In this document: positions 9,036 through 24,970 of the stretch, piece by piece
Numbering within the stretch: the stretch's first letter is position 1
Layout: each line of letters opens with the position of its first letter
Assembly (NCBI RefSeq): GCF_003602095.1
Contig: NZ_RAHH01000010.1
Span: forward strand, 124,001-188,000
DNA length: 64,000 nt
Reading direction: 5' to 3'
DNA from: Rahnella woolbedingensis
GTDB lineage: Bacteria; Pseudomonadota; Gammaproteobacteria; Enterobacterales; Enterobacteriaceae
Notes under the pieces: model-generated
What the model was told of the DNA's origin: nothing
Database searches by the model: none
The model's input: only the letters and a program-made list of their open reading frames with translations
Program-made: the position numbers and the translations under genes

Positions 9036-11468
9036 TTAACTATCGTACTGCCTGAACAGCGCCCGCCCCCGCAGTAACCGCACACCGAGCCAGCCACCGC
9101 AGACCGACAGCAGCACCGCGCTGACCACCGGCACCGCAATCCACATCAGGTAATTCGGTTCCCACGGAAAATCGAACACTTTGCGTTGCAGCAGCCATAA
9201 TGCGGCCTCCGCGCCAATTGCAGCGGCGATGCCTGCGACAAGACCGAGCACGGCAAACTCGCACCACAGCGTCCGGTGCAGCATTTTTTTACTGGCACCC
9301 AACGTGCGGTAAACGATCAGCTCCTGACGGCGCTGACGCATACCCACCTGGATTTGCGCCAGCAGCAGCAATCCGCCGCACAGCATAACCAGCAGAACCA
9401 TCACTTCCAGCGCCCTGCTCACCTGCTGTAATACCTGTCCGACCTGACGCAGGATCGAACCAATATCCAGTAAACTCAGCGTCGGGAACTGCCGGTTGAG
9501 CTGCGTAATCGTGCTGACATCGCCGTGATAGCGGAAACTGGTCAGCCAGCTTTGCGGCTGTGCATCCAGCGCACCCGGCGGGAAGATAAAGTAGAAATTG
9601 GGTTTCAGGCTGTCCCAGTCCACTTTACGCAAGCTGGTAATTTTCGCGCTGAATTCCTGCGTATCGCCGCTGAACGTGACGGCATCGCCGATTTTCAGCC
9701 CCAGACGTCCTGCCAGCCCTTCATCAATCGATACCTCTCCGGCTTTCGGTGGCCCGTTGCCTGCGACCAGCGGATTATGATCCGGCAGCCCTTCCATCCA
9801 GGTCAGGTTCAGCTCACGATTCACCGCTTCCCCGCCCGCATCATCCGGCTTGATGATGTCTGTGGCGACCTTATCGTTAATCTTCGTCAGGCGAACCCGT
9901 ACAATCGGATAGAAGGTTTCCGGCTCCGCTTTATGCTGATGCAGGAAATCCGTCACCTGCGCAATTTGCTCTTTAGTGATATTGAGCAGGAAGTAATTCG
10001 GGCTGTCCGGCGGCAACTGTTGCTCCCAGCGGTTCAGCAAATCTCCGCGAAGCACCAGCAGCAGTGCCAGCAACATAAACGACATCGAGAACGCCGCCAG
10101 CTGGCTGAGCGTCACCCACGGCTGGCGCAGCAGACGGTTAACAGCGAGGCGCAACGGCAACTGGCGTAGCGTGAGTTTGCGTAACAACAACAGCGCGCCC
10201 CAGCCAATTACGCCGAGCAGCAGTGAAAGCACCAGCACACCCGCCAGCAGCGACCAGAGCAGCGAACTGCCGCCCATCAGCGCCGCCAGCAGTCCGACGA
10301 CTACCAGCACCATCACCGGCAGGAAATAACGCAGCGGCCAGACATTAGCGACCACGTCATGACGCAGAACCCGCAGCGGCTGGGTCGCCAGCAACTGACG
10401 ATACGGACGGATACCAATCAGCAGGGAGATCACCACCATCGCGCCCATCGACCATACCCACGGCCAGCCACCGGCAGGCGGCAAAGCGGCAGGCAGAACC
10501 GGTGCCAGCACCTTCATCAGAATCGCTTCAAACGCCAGACCCACTACGCTGCCGCAAATTCCCGCCAGCACCATCACTGCCAGCCACTGACCGATGATCA
10601 GTTTTTGCAGCGCCTTTTTCCCGGCACCCAATGTTTTCAGCACGGCAACCAGATCGTAACGGCTGCGGCAATAATGCCCCATCGAGACGGCAATGGCGGC
10701 AATGGACAGCATCAGCGTCAGCAGCGCAGACAGCGTGAGGAACTGCTGGGAACGCTGCAACGATTTACCCAGCGCACCTTCGGAATCTTCCATTCCGCTC
10801 CAGCGCTGATCGGGCTTGAGCAGGCCTTTAATTGCCTCACCATAGGTCTGAATGGCCTGCGGCGAACCGGCAAACATATAACGGTAGGTCAGACGACTGC
10901 CCGGTTGAATGGCACCGGGTTTCGGCACATCATCCAGGTTCATGATCACGCGGGGCGCGGTCTGGAACGGGTTAAAGCCCGAATCCGGCTCCTGAACAAT
11001 CACACCGGCAATTTTCAGCGTGGTGTCGCCGACATCCAGATTGTCGCCGACTTTCACGTTCAGCAGCGCCAGCAAACGCGGCGCGACCAGCACCGTTCCC
11101 GGCTGAGGTTTCAGCCCCGCCGGTTCGGTTTGCAGCGCGCCATACAGCGGATACGCCAGATCAGTGGCTTTGACGGCCACCAGCTGCGGCGTTTCCCCGG
11201 CAAACGTCATGGTCATGAAAGTGAGCTGACGGCTGACTTTCAGTCCCTGCGACTGCGCATCCTGCAACCAAGCCTCGGTAATCGGATGAGCGGAACGCAG
11301 CACGCGGTCACCGGCGATAAACTCGCGGCTTTGCTGACTCAGCCCTTTGTCCATGCGGTCACTGATACTGCCGAGCGCCAGCACACAGGCAACCGCCAGC
11401 GTCAGCGCCAGCCAGACGATCAGCAGCGATGGCGAACGCCATTCCCGCCAGAACCAGCGCCAGATCAT
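9036..11468 (-). CDS. ybbP: ABC transporter permease, FtsX-like (YbbP)
   Basis: YbbP is the large membrane subunit of the YbbAP transporter, a type VII (MacB-like) ABC system of the inner membrane; its substrate is not firmly known. The 810-residue product starts MIWRWFWREWRSPSLL, very close to the E. coli protein (804). It has ten hydrophobic spans: one near the N-terminus, FtsX-type groups at about 250-440 and 480, and a C-terminal group at about 690-800. Large periplasmic loops lie between them. The longest frame starts 16 codons earlier, inside ybbA; the ATG at 11468 overlaps the ybbA stop by four bases and is the better start. It is cotranscribed with ybbA. Confidence 0.94.
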   Translation of the reverse strand: MIWRWFWREWRSPSLLIVWLALTLAVACVLALGSISDRMDKGLSQQSREFIAGDRVLRSAHPITEAWLQDAQSQGLKVSRQLTFMTMTFAGETPQLVAVKATDLAYPLYGALQTEPAGLKPQPGTVLVAPRLLALLNVKVGDNLDVGDTTLKIAGVIVQEPDSGFNPFQTAPRVIMNLDDVPKPGAIQPGSRLTYRYMFAGSPQAIQTYGEAIKGLLKPDQRWSGMEDSEGALGKSLQRSQQFLTLSALLTLMLSIAAIAVSMGHYCRSRYDLVAVLKTLGAGKKALQKLIIGQWLAVMVLAGICGSVVGLAFEAILMKVLAPVLPAALPPAGGWPWVWSMGAMVVISLLIGIRPYRQLLATQPLRVLRHDVVANVWPLRYFLPVMVLVVVGLLAALMGGSSLLWSLLAGVLVLSLLLGVIGWGALLLLRKLTLRQLPLRLAVNRLLRQPWVTLSQLAAFSMSFMLLALLLVLRGDLLNRWEQQLPPDSPNYFLLNITKEQIAQVTDFLHQHKAEPETFYPIVRVRLTKINDKVATDIIKPDDAGGEAVNRELNLTWMEGLPDHNPLVAGNGPPKAGEVSIDEGLAGRLGLKIGDAVTFSGDTQEFSAKITSLRKVDWDSLKPNFYFIFPPGALDAQPQSWLTSFRYHGDVSTITQLNRQFPTLSLLDIGSILRQVGQVLQQVSRALEVMVLLVMLCGGLLLLAQIQVGMRQRRQELIVYRTLGASKKMLHRTLWCEFAVLGLVAGIAAAIGAEAALWLLQRKVFDFPWEPNYLMWIAVPVVSAVLLSVCGGWLGVRLLRGRALFRQYDS

Positions 11469-12151
11469 GCTTCCTCCCACAATTTCCCGTCGCGCAGACG
11501 TAACCGCCGCTGGCAACGCGCGGCCAACTGCTCATCATGCGTGACCAGGATCAGCGTTGTCGCTGCATCGCGGTTCAGGGAGAACAGCAGGTCGACAATA
11601 CGCTCACCGGTGGCGCGATCCAGATTGCCGGTCGGCTCATCGGCGAAAAGTAATTTTGGTTTGCCAATAAACGCCCGCGCCAGTGCCACACGCTGCTGTT
11701 CGCCACCGGAAAGCTGCGCCGGAAGATGATGCAGACGCCCGCCCAGCCCGAGGCTTTCCAGCAACTGCACCGCCTGCTGACGGCTGCTGGCGTCGCTTTC
11801 CCCGCGTAACAACGCAGGAAGCTGCACGTTTTCCAGCGCGTTGAGCGTCGGCACCAGCATGAAAGACTGGAACACGAAGCCGACATTTTTTGCCCGCAGT
11901 GCCGCGCGCCCTTCTTCGTTGAGTTCGCCGAGCGATTTGCCCAGCAACTTCACGTCGCCGCTGGTGCCGTCATCCAGCCCGGCAAGAATGCCAAGCAAAG
12001 TAGATTTACCGGAACCGGATTCGCCAATCAGGGCAATTGTCTGGGCAGGTTTGACAACCAGCTCCACACCGGACAGGATGGTGAGCTGACCTTCACCCTG
12101 ACCGACGTGCTTACTTAGATGATGAACCTCAAGAACATTTTCCGCTGGCAT
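11465..12151 (-). CDS. ybbA: ABC transporter ATP-binding protein (YbbA)
   Basis: YbbA is the ATPase partner of YbbP. The 228-residue protein has Walker A GESGSGKST near residue 41, a Q-loop at VFQSFMLVPT, the signature LSGGEQQRVALARA near 145, Walker B LLFADEPTGNLD and the switch His in LVTHDEQ. The sequence matches the LolD/MacB-type ATPases that work with FtsX-like permeases. Its 5' end overlaps the divergent tesA reading frame by 33 bases, an arrangement also found in E. coli. Each promoter must therefore lie within the opposite gene. Confidence 0.95.
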   Translation of the reverse strand: MPAENVLEVHHLSKHVGQGEGQLTILSGVELVVKPAQTIALIGESGSGKSTLLGILAGLDDGTSGDVKLLGKSLGELNEEGRAALRAKNVGFVFQSFMLVPTLNALENVQLPALLRGESDASSRQQAVQLLESLGLGGRLHHLPAQLSGGEQQRVALARAFIGKPKLLFADEPTGNLDRATGERIVDLLFSLNRDAATTLILVTHDEQLAARCQRRLRLRDGKLWEEA

Positions 12152-12751
12152 CTCCCCTTCCTTATGTTGTTAGGATTATTGAGTTTTCGCGCCGTTGCTG
12201 CTGATAACCTGCTGATTATTGGCGACAGTTTGAGTGCAGTCTATCGCCTTCCGGTAGCCGAATCCTGGCCGACATTACTGAATAACAAATGGCAAAAAGA
12301 AGGTGGAAAGCCCACCATCATTAACGCCAGCATCAGCGGCGATACCGCTGAACAAGGTCTGGCGCGTTTGCAAACCTTACTGCAACAACACCATCCGCGC
12401 TGGGTGTTGATTGAACTGGGCGCCAACGACGGGTTGCGCGGATTTGCGCCGCAGACTATTTCGCAAACGCTGACGCAGATTATCAGTCAGGTCAAACAGG
12501 CCAATGCCCAGCCGCTGCTGATGCAAATCCGTCTGCCGCCTAATTATGGCCGCCGCTACGGTGATGCGTTCTACGCCATTTATCCGGCGCTGGCGAAGCA
12601 GGAAAGTATCCCGCTGGTGCCGTTCTTTATGGAACAGGTCGCCGTAAAACCTGAATGGATGCAGGATGACGGATTACATCCGGCACTGGCAGCGCAGTCG
12701 TTTATTGCCGACTGGATGTCTGAAAAACTCACACCGCTGGTGACGCATTAA
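12119..12751 (+). CDS. tesA: Multifunctional acyl-CoA thioesterase I / protease I / lysophospholipase L1
   Basis: TesA is a periplasmic SGNH hydrolase acting on acyl thioesters and lysophospholipids. The 210-residue precursor has a signal peptide ending RAVA, giving a mature protein that starts ADNLLIIGDS with the nucleophile at mature Ser10. Other SGNH blocks are visible: ASISGDT (Gly), LGANDGLRG (Asn) and DDGLHP (Asp and His). Where E. coli has GDSLSAGY, this protein has GDSLSAVY, so the Gly four residues after the nucleophile is Val. Two start codons are possible (12119 or 12122). The 5' end overlaps ybbA on the other strand. Confidence 0.95.
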   Translation: MMNLKNIFRWHLPFLMLLGLLSFRAVAADNLLIIGDSLSAVYRLPVAESWPTLLNNKWQKEGGKPTIINASISGDTAEQGLARLQTLLQQHHPRWVLIELGANDGLRGFAPQTISQTLTQIISQVKQANAQPLLMQIRLPPNYGRRYGDAFYAIYPALAKQESIPLVPFFMEQVAVKPEWMQDDGLHPALAAQSFIADWMSEKLTPLVTH

Positions 12752-12871
12752 GTTTAAGATACGACGAATAAAATAATACCGGGACGTGAGTAAAACCAAG
12801 ACGTTACCTTTTCATCCGACTCCCTAGTAAATCACAGTCATAAAAAATAGGGACATCCCACAGGTAAAGTT

Positions 12872-13648
12872 ATGCAAAAAGCTGTATTAATCACCGGTTG
12901 TTCCAGTGGTATCGGGTTAGTCGCTGCGCAGGATTTACGCGCACGCGGCTATCGGGTGCTGGCGGCATGTCGTAAAACGCAAGATATCGATACGCTGCAA
13001 CAAATGGGTTTTGAAACTATTCAGTTAGATCTGGACGACAAACAGAGTGTCGAACTCGCCGCCGCCGAGGTGATTGCGCTGACGGGAAACCGCCTGTACG
13101 GCCTGTTTAACAATGCCGGTTATGGCGTTTACGGCCCGCTCAGCACCATCAGCCGTGAACAGTTCGAGCAGCAATTTTCCACCAACCTTTTCGGCACGCA
13201 TCAGCTGACTCAGCTTTTACTGCCCGCCATGTTACCGCACGGCGAAGGCCGCATTATCCAGACCAGTTCGGTGATGGGGCTGGTTACCACGCCGCGTCGT
13301 GGCGTTTATGCCGCCAGTAAATTTGCGCTGGAAGCCTGGTCCGACACCCTGCGTATGGAGCTGCACGGCACCGGGATTCAGGTCAGCCTGATTGAGCCCG
13401 GCCCGCTGAGCAGCAACTTCACCGCCAACGTCAATCAGTCGCAGGCCGGCCAGCCGGTAGAAAATCCGGGTATTGCCCGTCGTTTTACGCTCAAACCGGA
13501 GGCAGTTTTACCCAAACTGCACCATGCTTTAGAAAACCCGCGCGCGCGTTTTCGTTATCCGGTCACGCTGGTCGCCCATACGCTGGCAGTGCTTAAGCGC
13601 CTGCTGCCATCCCGTTTGCTGGACAAAATATTACGCGGAAACAGCTAA
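12872..13648 (+). CDS. ybbO: SDR-family oxidoreductase (YbbO)
   Basis: YbbO is a cytoplasmic short-chain dehydrogenase/reductase; the E. coli protein is reported to reduce aldehydes and related carbonyls with NADP(H). The 258-residue protein has the nucleotide-binding TGCSSGIG near residue 8, the NNAGYGVYG structural motif near 82, a catalytic Ser in QTSSVMG and the YAASK catalytic pair near 148-152. Length and order match classical SDRs. It lies between tesA and cnoX as in E. coli. An AGGTAAAG-like site precedes the ATG. Confidence 0.93.
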   Translation: MQKAVLITGCSSGIGLVAAQDLRARGYRVLAACRKTQDIDTLQQMGFETIQLDLDDKQSVELAAAEVIALTGNRLYGLFNNAGYGVYGPLSTISREQFEQQFSTNLFGTHQLTQLLLPAMLPHGEGRIIQTSSVMGLVTTPRRGVYAASKFALEAWSDTLRMELHGTGIQVSLIEPGPLSSNFTANVNQSQAGQPVENPGIARRFTLKPEAVLPKLHHALENPRARFRYPVTLVAHTLAVLKRLLPSRLLDKILRGNS

Positions 13649-13735
13649 GTAAAAGCGATAAGGGGTTGAAGCGGCACGAGTCGCCCCCATTTCCTTTTTA
13701 ATGCTTTTAACGCCTTAGTCAGAGAGACAGAATTC

Positions 13736-14587
13736 ATGCTTCCTACAATTATCGATATCAACGAAACCAACCTGCACCAGACGCTGGAACAATCCATGTC
13801 TGTGCCGGTCATGTTCTATTTCTGGTCTGAGCGCAGCCAGCACTGCCTGCAACTGGGGCCGGTTCTCGACAAACTGGCTGCGGAATATGCCGGTCAGCTG
13901 GTTCTGGCGAAAGTGGACTGCGATACCGAGCAGATGATTGCCCAGCAGTTTGGTCTGCGTTCGATCCCTGCGGTTTACCTGTTTAAAGACGGTCAGCCTG
14001 TCGATGGTTTCCAGGGACCGCAGCCGGAAGAAGTGATCCGCGAATTACTGCAAAAAGTGCTGCCGAAAGAAGAAGAGCTGAAACTGGCTCAGGCGCAGGA
14101 GTTAATGCAACAGGACGACGCTGCAGGCGCGCTGCCATTACTGAAAGACGCATGGCAACTGAGCAATTATCGCAGTGATATCGGGATGCTGCTGGCGGAA
14201 GTGCAAATTCAGCTCAACCGTTCCGACGATGCCGAAGCCGTGCTGGCAACCATCCCGTTGCAGGATAAAGACTCCCGTTATCAGGGGCTGATTGCGCAAA
14301 TCGAATTGCTGAAACAGGCGGCTGATACGCCGGAAATTCAGCTGCTGCAACAGGAATTACAGCAAGATCCCGAGAACGCCGAACTCATTGTTAAACTCAG
14401 CCTGCAATTGCATCAGGTCGGGCGTAACGAAGAAGCGCTGGAACTGCTGATGGCGCCGCTGAAAAAAGATTTAGGTGCGGCGAACGGTGCGGCGCGTAAA
14501 ACGCTGATGGATATCATGGCAGCACTCGGTACCGGCGATGCACTGGCTGCCAAATATCGCCGCCAGTTATATTCTCTGCTTTACTAA
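13736..14587 (+). CDS. cnoX: Chaperedoxin CnoX (YbbN)
   Basis: CnoX combines a thioredoxin-like domain with tetratricopeptide repeats. It protects substrates from over-oxidation, notably during bleach stress, and hands them to GroEL. In this 283-residue protein the thioredoxin fold covers about 1-110, with SQHC in place of the redox-active CGPC, as in E. coli. It therefore should not reduce disulfides like thioredoxin 1. The rest is helical TPR-like sequence ending [23 protein letters not shown] strong terminator follows 22 bases after the stop. Confidence 0.95.
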   Translation: MLPTIIDINETNLHQTLEQSMSVPVMFYFWSERSQHCLQLGPVLDKLAAEYAGQLVLAKVDCDTEQMIAQQFGLRSIPAVYLFKDGQPVDGFQGPQPEEVIRELLQKVLPKEEELKLAQAQELMQQDDAAGALPLLKDAWQLSNYRSDIGMLLAEVQIQLNRSDDAEAVLATIPLQDKDSRYQGLIAQIELLKQAADTPEIQLLQQELQQDPENAELIVKLSLQLHQVGRNEEALELLMAPLKKDLGAANGAARKTLMDIMAALGTGDALAAKYRRQLYSLLY

Positions 14588-14609
14588 TAATTCAATCGAT
14601 GCCTGACAC

Positions 14610-14635
14610 GCCGGCTCAGTGCCGGCTTTTTTTTT
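14610..14635 (+). terminator. Rho-independent terminator of cnoX
   Basis: GCCGGC-TCAGT-GCCGGC followed by nine T residues. Confidence 0.92.
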
Positions 14636-21029
<6,394 letters not shown>

Positions 21030-21080
21030 TTAAAAAAAACAAACAGATCACGTATACGCTCAGGTAAAAACTGACCTCAA

Positions 21081-21105
21081 GGCTGCGAACTATTCGCAGC
21101 CTTTT
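21081..21105 (+). terminator. Rho-independent terminator of the autotransporter gene
   Basis: GGCTGCGAA-CTA-TTCGCAGCC with a TTTT tail, 52 bases after the stop. Confidence 0.85.
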
Positions 21106-21269
21106 CACGTCTTTTGTCCCCTGAACTATCCTTTATCAATACGATGCAACCGTTTTTGTGCGACAATTGAACACACACTATGCCGGTTGGCGGATGTGCC
21201 AGGGACATGTTTTTACTCGATTATTTCATCCGAAATAGTCAGGACACCGTTTTACAGGAGTTTCACACT

Positions 21270-22190
21270 ATGTTTGATCTGATTCCCATCCCCATTCTCA
21301 TTCTGATCGTGCTGGCGCTGCTGGTGGTTTACGCCGGGATCAAAATCGTGCCACAGGGTTATCAGTGGACCGTCGAACGCTTTGGCCGTTACACCAAAAC
21401 CCTGATGCCAGGCCTGAATCTGGTGGTGCCATTTGTGGACCGCATCGGCCGTAAAATCAATATGATGGAACAAGTGCTGGATATTCCTTCTCAGGAAGTC
21501 ATTTCCCGCGATAACGCCAATGTGGCCATCGACGCAGTCTGCTTTATTCAGGTAATTGACCCGGCACGCGCTGCGTATGAAGTCAGCAATCTGGAACAGG
21601 CGATCGTCAACCTGACCATGACTAACTTCCGTACGGTATTGGGTTCGATGGAACTTGATGAAATGTTGTCACAACGCGACAACATCAACGCACGTTTGCT
21701 GCATATCGTCGATGAAGCCACCAATCCGTGGGGCATTAAAATCACCCGTATCGAAATCCGTGACGTGCGTCCGCCAGCTGAACTTATCTCCGCCATGAAC
21801 GCGCAGATGAAAGCCGAACGTACAAAGCGTGCCGATATTCTGGAAGCGGAAGGCGTGCGTCAGTCCGCCATTTTGCGTGCTGAAGGTGAAAAGCAGTCGC
21901 AAATTCTGAAAGCGGAAGGTGAACGTCAGTCAGCGTTCCTGCAGGCTGAAGCGCGTGAACGTGCGGCAGAAGCAGAAGCTCAGGCGACCAAAATGGTATC
22001 TGAAGCCATTGAAGCCGGCAGCGTGCAGGCGATTAACTACTTCGTGGCACAAAAATATACCGATGCACTGACCAAAATCGGCTCTGCGAATAACAGCAAA
22101 ATCATCATGATGCCGCTGGATGCCACCAGTCTGATGGGGTCTATCGGCGGGATTGCAGAGCTGCTGAAAGAAACCAAAGGCGGAAAATAA
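21270..22190 (+). CDS. qmcA: SPFH-domain inner membrane protein QmcA
   Basis: QmcA is a stomatin-like protein anchored in the inner membrane by one N-terminal span, with a cytoplasmic or periplasmic SPFH domain depending on the model. It is linked to membrane quality control together with FtsH. The 306-residue product starts [20 protein letters not shown], followed by the SPFH block [21 protein letters not shown] helical stretch has repeated (R/K)AEGE(R/K)QS units at about 190-235. The longest frame begins 30 codons upstream; the ATG at 21270 has an ACAGGAG site and fits the family. The TAA stop overlaps the ybbJ ATG by one base (TAATG). Confidence 0.95.
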   Translation: MFDLIPIPILILIVLALLVVYAGIKIVPQGYQWTVERFGRYTKTLMPGLNLVVPFVDRIGRKINMMEQVLDIPSQEVISRDNANVAIDAVCFIQVIDPARAAYEVSNLEQAIVNLTMTNFRTVLGSMELDEMLSQRDNINARLLHIVDEATNPWGIKITRIEIRDVRPPAELISAMNAQMKAERTKRADILEAEGVRQSAILRAEGEKQSQILKAEGERQSAFLQAEARERAAEAEAQATKMVSEAIEAGSVQAINYFVAQKYTDALTKIGSANNSKIIMMPLDATSLMGSIGGIAELLKETKGGK

Positions 22191-22645
22191 TGCTACAAGA
22201 CCTCATGGCAAGTCCGCATCTGTTCTGGCTGTCTCTGGGCGGCCTGCTTTTGGCGGCTGAGCTGGTCGGTGCAAGTGGTTACTTACTGTGGAGCGGCGTC
22301 GCAGCCGCGCTGGTCGGGGTATTAACGTGGATTATCCCGCTGCCGTGGGAATGGCAGGGCACCGCGTTTGCGCTGCTGACGATTGTGGCAGCGTGGTTGT
22401 GGTGGAAGTGGCTGAATCAGCGCATGGATAAATCTGCGGGAAATTCAGCGCTGAACCAGCGCGGTCAGCAGTTAGTGGGCACTCACGCCACCGTGCTGGA
22501 ACCGGTAAACAATCAGTTCACACGGGTGCAAATCGGTGACAGCAGCTGGCGTGCCATCTGCACCTCACCGCTGAACGTCGGTGACAAAGTGGTGATCACC
22601 GGCGTAGAAGGCGCGACACTGCGCGTGGAGCCGAATGCCCGTTAG
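22190..22645 (+). CDS. ybbJ: NfeD-family membrane protein YbbJ
   Basis: This 151-residue protein is a short NfeD partner of the SPFH protein QmcA. The N-terminal half has three or so hydrophobic spans (about 10-75). The C-terminal 70 residues form the soluble OB-like NfeD domain with [26 protein letters not shown]. Pairs of stomatin-like and NfeD proteins are usually encoded together and act in the membrane as a unit. Its start overlaps the qmcA stop and its 3' end overlaps the convergent cueR stop by four bases. Confidence 0.92.
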   Translation: MLQDLMASPHLFWLSLGGLLLAAELVGASGYLLWSGVAAALVGVLTWIIPLPWEWQGTAFALLTIVAAWLWWKWLNQRMDKSAGNSALNQRGQQLVGTHATVLEPVNNQFTRVQIGDSSWRAICTSPLNVGDKVVITGVEGATLRVEPNAR

Positions 22646-23046
22646 TGTTGCTTATGACAGCAGCCGGACAGATTGTCGATAATCGGGCAGTCCGCCCCTT
22701 CGTCACCCGGACAGGCATCCGCAAGCGTCAGTAAGCGCTCACGCATCGCTTTCAGTTCTTCAATGTGCCGCTCAATTTCGGCGGCCTTTTCTAATGTCCG
22801 CGCTTTAACGTCCGCGCTGTGCCGTTCAGGATTGTGGAACAACGCTACCAGTTCCTGACATTCTTCCAGGGTAAATCCGACCTGCCGTGCCTGACGTAAT
22901 AACGTCAGTTCTTCGATATGTTTTTGTGCATAGCTGCGGTAGCCGTTTTCGCTGCGAGCCGGTGCCGTGACCAGCCCTTTCTCTTCATAAAAACGAATCG
23001 CTTTACTGGTGAGACCGGTTTTTTTTGCCACATCACTGATATTCAT
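22642..23046 (-). CDS. cueR: Copper-responsive MerR-family activator CueR
   Basis: CueR senses Cu+ (also Ag+ and Au+) at very low levels and activates copA and cueO by untwisting promoters with 19-bp spacers. The 134-residue protein starts [25 protein letters not shown], a MerR helix-turn-helix, followed by a dimerisation helix. The metal-binding cysteines are in place at 112 and 120 ([11 protein letters not shown]), and the tail has CCHKQH. A CueR box stands in front of copA 1.9 kb away, but two unrelated transport genes separate it from its target. Confidence 0.95.
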   Translation of the reverse strand: MNISDVAKKTGLTSKAIRFYEEKGLVTAPARSENGYRSYAQKHIEELTLLRQARQVGFTLEECQELVALFHNPERHSADVKARTLEKAAEIERHIEELKAMRERLLTLADACPGDEGADCPIIDNLSGCCHKQH

Positions 23047-23108
23047 TTCGCCTCCACGACAACCTGATTTTTGCGCATGATACGAACATCATACGTCATC
23101 AGAGACGA

Positions 23109-23900
23109 TCAGCTGTAATGGACGGTCTGTTTTTTGGTACGCAGAAGCAGCCACATCGGCAAGGGTAAAGTCACAATCAGCAGGATCCACAGCAGCGAAT
23201 ACACCGAAGTCACGCCGTCGTTTTGCAGGTTTATAAACATTTTGACCGGAATGCCCTGCGGGAAATAGCAGAATACCATCACGATGCCAAACTCCCCGAT
23301 GGCGCGCACCCAAGCGATCGCCACACCGGCGGCAATCCCGCGCGAAGCCAGCGGTAATGTGAGGCGGATAAACACCTGAAACGGTGAGGCACCGAGCGTT
23401 TTACCGGCCTCCTCAACATCCTTCGGCACCGCTTCCAGCGCCCCTCTCGCGGAGAGTATAAAATACGGTAACGCACCATAAATCTGCGCCAGCACAAACG
23501 CGGGCGCATTGTTATTGAGCGTCATACCGACAGCAGAAAGAATTTCCCCGACTGAACCGTAAGGCCCGTAAACTGACACCAGCAAAATCCCCATCGCCAG
23601 CGGCGGAGTCAGCAGCGGGATCAGCACCAGTACTTCCACCACATTGCGCCAGCGCGATGACGTTTTCGCCAGCCAGAAAGCCACCGGTAAACCAAGCAAA
23701 ACAATCAGCCCCACCGACACCAGACTGAGTCCGAGCGAAACCGCCACCGCGTGGCTGTCGCCGTATGCCAGATGAAAATCTGACCACGGCGTCAGGAAAA
23801 ACAGGGTAACAAACGGCACCATCAGCAGTGCCAGTGCGGGAACCGCCAGTCCTGACGCGCGCAATTTAAAGGTTTCCGCCTTTCGGTTTGTCATAGCCAT
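23109..23900 (-). CDS. ABC transporter permease, molybdate/tungstate type
   Basis: The product, about 263 residues, is an inner-membrane permease with five to six spans. The EAA loop (EEAGKTLGASPFQVFIRLTLP) contacts the ATPase in ModB/WtpB/CysU-type transporters. It partly overlaps the 3' end of the preceding binding-protein gene. Candidate starts are ATG at 23900 or 23894 (MTNRKAETF); a further ATG at 23930 is less likely. No ATPase gene is adjacent: downstream comes cueR, upstream the binding protein, then copA. The pair must therefore borrow an ATPase encoded elsewhere, or the locus is a remnant. Confidence 0.8.
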   Translation of the reverse strand: MAMTNRKAETFKLRASGLAVPALALLMVPFVTLFFLTPWSDFHLAYGDSHAVAVSLGLSLVSVGLIVLLGLPVAFWLAKTSSRWRNVVEVLVLIPLLTPPLAMGILLVSVYGPYGSVGEILSAVGMTLNNNAPAFVLAQIYGALPYFILSARGALEAVPKDVEEAGKTLGASPFQVFIRLTLPLASRGIAAGVAIAWVRAIGEFGIVMVFCYFPQGIPVKMFINLQNDGVTSVYSLLWILLIVTLPLPMWLLLRTKKQTVHYS

Positions 23901-24786
23901 TTTGTTCAAACAGCTTCTGGCCCTTCGCACTTTGCATGTAGCTGATAAATTCTTTTGCCAGTTCAGGATGCGGCGCGTTGTTCAGCACCACCGCGTAGAA
24001 CACCAGCGGCTGGGTAGTTAGCGTTTTCTCCTTGCCGGTCGCATCTTTCACATTGAACGTCACTTTGCTGTACCAGCCCTTGCTCATCTGCGGATTGCTC
24101 AGATTAATTTCATCCGGCAATTTGATGTACGGCAGATGGGCAGAAAGGGTGGCGCTTTCGTAGCCCGACGCGGCATCAACTTGACCGGCTTCCAGTCGCG
24201 TCAGCAATCCGCCTTCGCCGGAAATCTGTTTAGGGTTCTGCACGTCGCCCAGCACCGCTTTTTCCAGCCCCGGTTGTTTATAGTAGTTTTCCGCCAGCAT
24301 CATGGTGAAAATGATGTTCTGCCCCTGCGGATCGCTGACCGGATCAGTGCGGCCAAATTGCAGCCCCGGCGTTTGCAGCACTTTCCACCACGGTTCTGCG
24401 CCCGCTTTTCCGTCTTTGATAGCAGCAAATTTTTCGGCGTATTTACCTTTTGGGTTGTAGGCGATCACCATACTGGTGCTGGCGACCGGAATAGCCTGCC
24501 CGGCCATTCCGGCTTTTTGCAGGATCTCAACCGGCCCCGGTGTGATGGAGACAAACACGTCTGCCACGACTTTTTTCGACGCCAGCAAGTTCGCCATGCC
24601 GTAAGCGCCCTGCCCTTGTCCCTGATAATTTACCTTCTTCTCTTTCGCGAAATCCGGACCCAGATATTTGTCCATCACCACGCCCATCGAACCGGCGTAC
24701 GTCACACGAAAATCGTCAGCAGCTTGTGAAACCTGTGCCGCCATTAATCCTGCCATCAGCAGAAGCGTTGTCTGCATCTTTGCCAT
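23866..24786 (-). CDS. ABC transporter substrate-binding protein, WtpA/ModA-like
   Basis: The 306-residue precursor has a signal peptide (MAKMQTTLLLMAGLMAAQVSQA) and then DDFRVTYAGSMGVVMDKYLGP, the start of a type II periplasmic binding fold. Features such as ADVFVSITPGPVEIL, a mid-protein GRTDPVSDPQG and GYESATLSAHLP are typical of the molybdate/tungstate/sulfate-like group. Closest by eye is WtpA, but oxyanion specificity cannot be read from the sequence. The start at 24786 has an AAGGGGA site; a longer frame begins at 24840. It is followed by an overlapping permease gene and is divergent from copA. Confidence 0.8.
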   Translation of the reverse strand: MAKMQTTLLLMAGLMAAQVSQAADDFRVTYAGSMGVVMDKYLGPDFAKEKKVNYQGQGQGAYGMANLLASKKVVADVFVSITPGPVEILQKAGMAGQAIPVASTSMVIAYNPKGKYAEKFAAIKDGKAGAEPWWKVLQTPGLQFGRTDPVSDPQGQNIIFTMMLAENYYKQPGLEKAVLGDVQNPKQISGEGGLLTRLEAGQVDAASGYESATLSAHLPYIKLPDEINLSNPQMSKGWYSKVTFNVKDATGKEKTLTTQPLVFYAVVLNNAPHPELAKEFISYMQSAKGQKLFEQNGYDKPKGGNL

Positions 24787-24904
24787 CGAAATCCCCTTGC
24801 CATTCATCGTTATATAATTTGGGAGATAACGATAAGCCAATCTGCTGAGAAGTTTCTAAATAAATTGTAAATAGACGATAAATGAAAATAACCCATACTG
24901 CGGC

Positions 24905-24935
24905 TTGACCTTCCCCTTGCTGGAAGGTTTATCCT
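24905..24935 (+). promoter_or_regulatory. CueR-controlled promoter of copA
   Basis: -35 TTGACC (24905-24910) and -10 TATCCT (24930-24935) are 19 bases apart, the long spacer typical of MerR-family promoters. The spacer holds the dyad ACCTTCC...GGAAGGT, nearly identical to the E. coli copA promoter as I recall it. Confidence 0.93.
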
Positions 24936-24970
24936 CTGTCCTTAGTGAAGTTAACCCAAGGAAAATAATC

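Noticed and set aside
10359..11729. A 456-codon plus-strand open frame.
   Set aside because: It is antisense to ybbP/ybbA, rich in Arg, Gln and His as usual for shadow frames of GC-biased genes, and matches no family.
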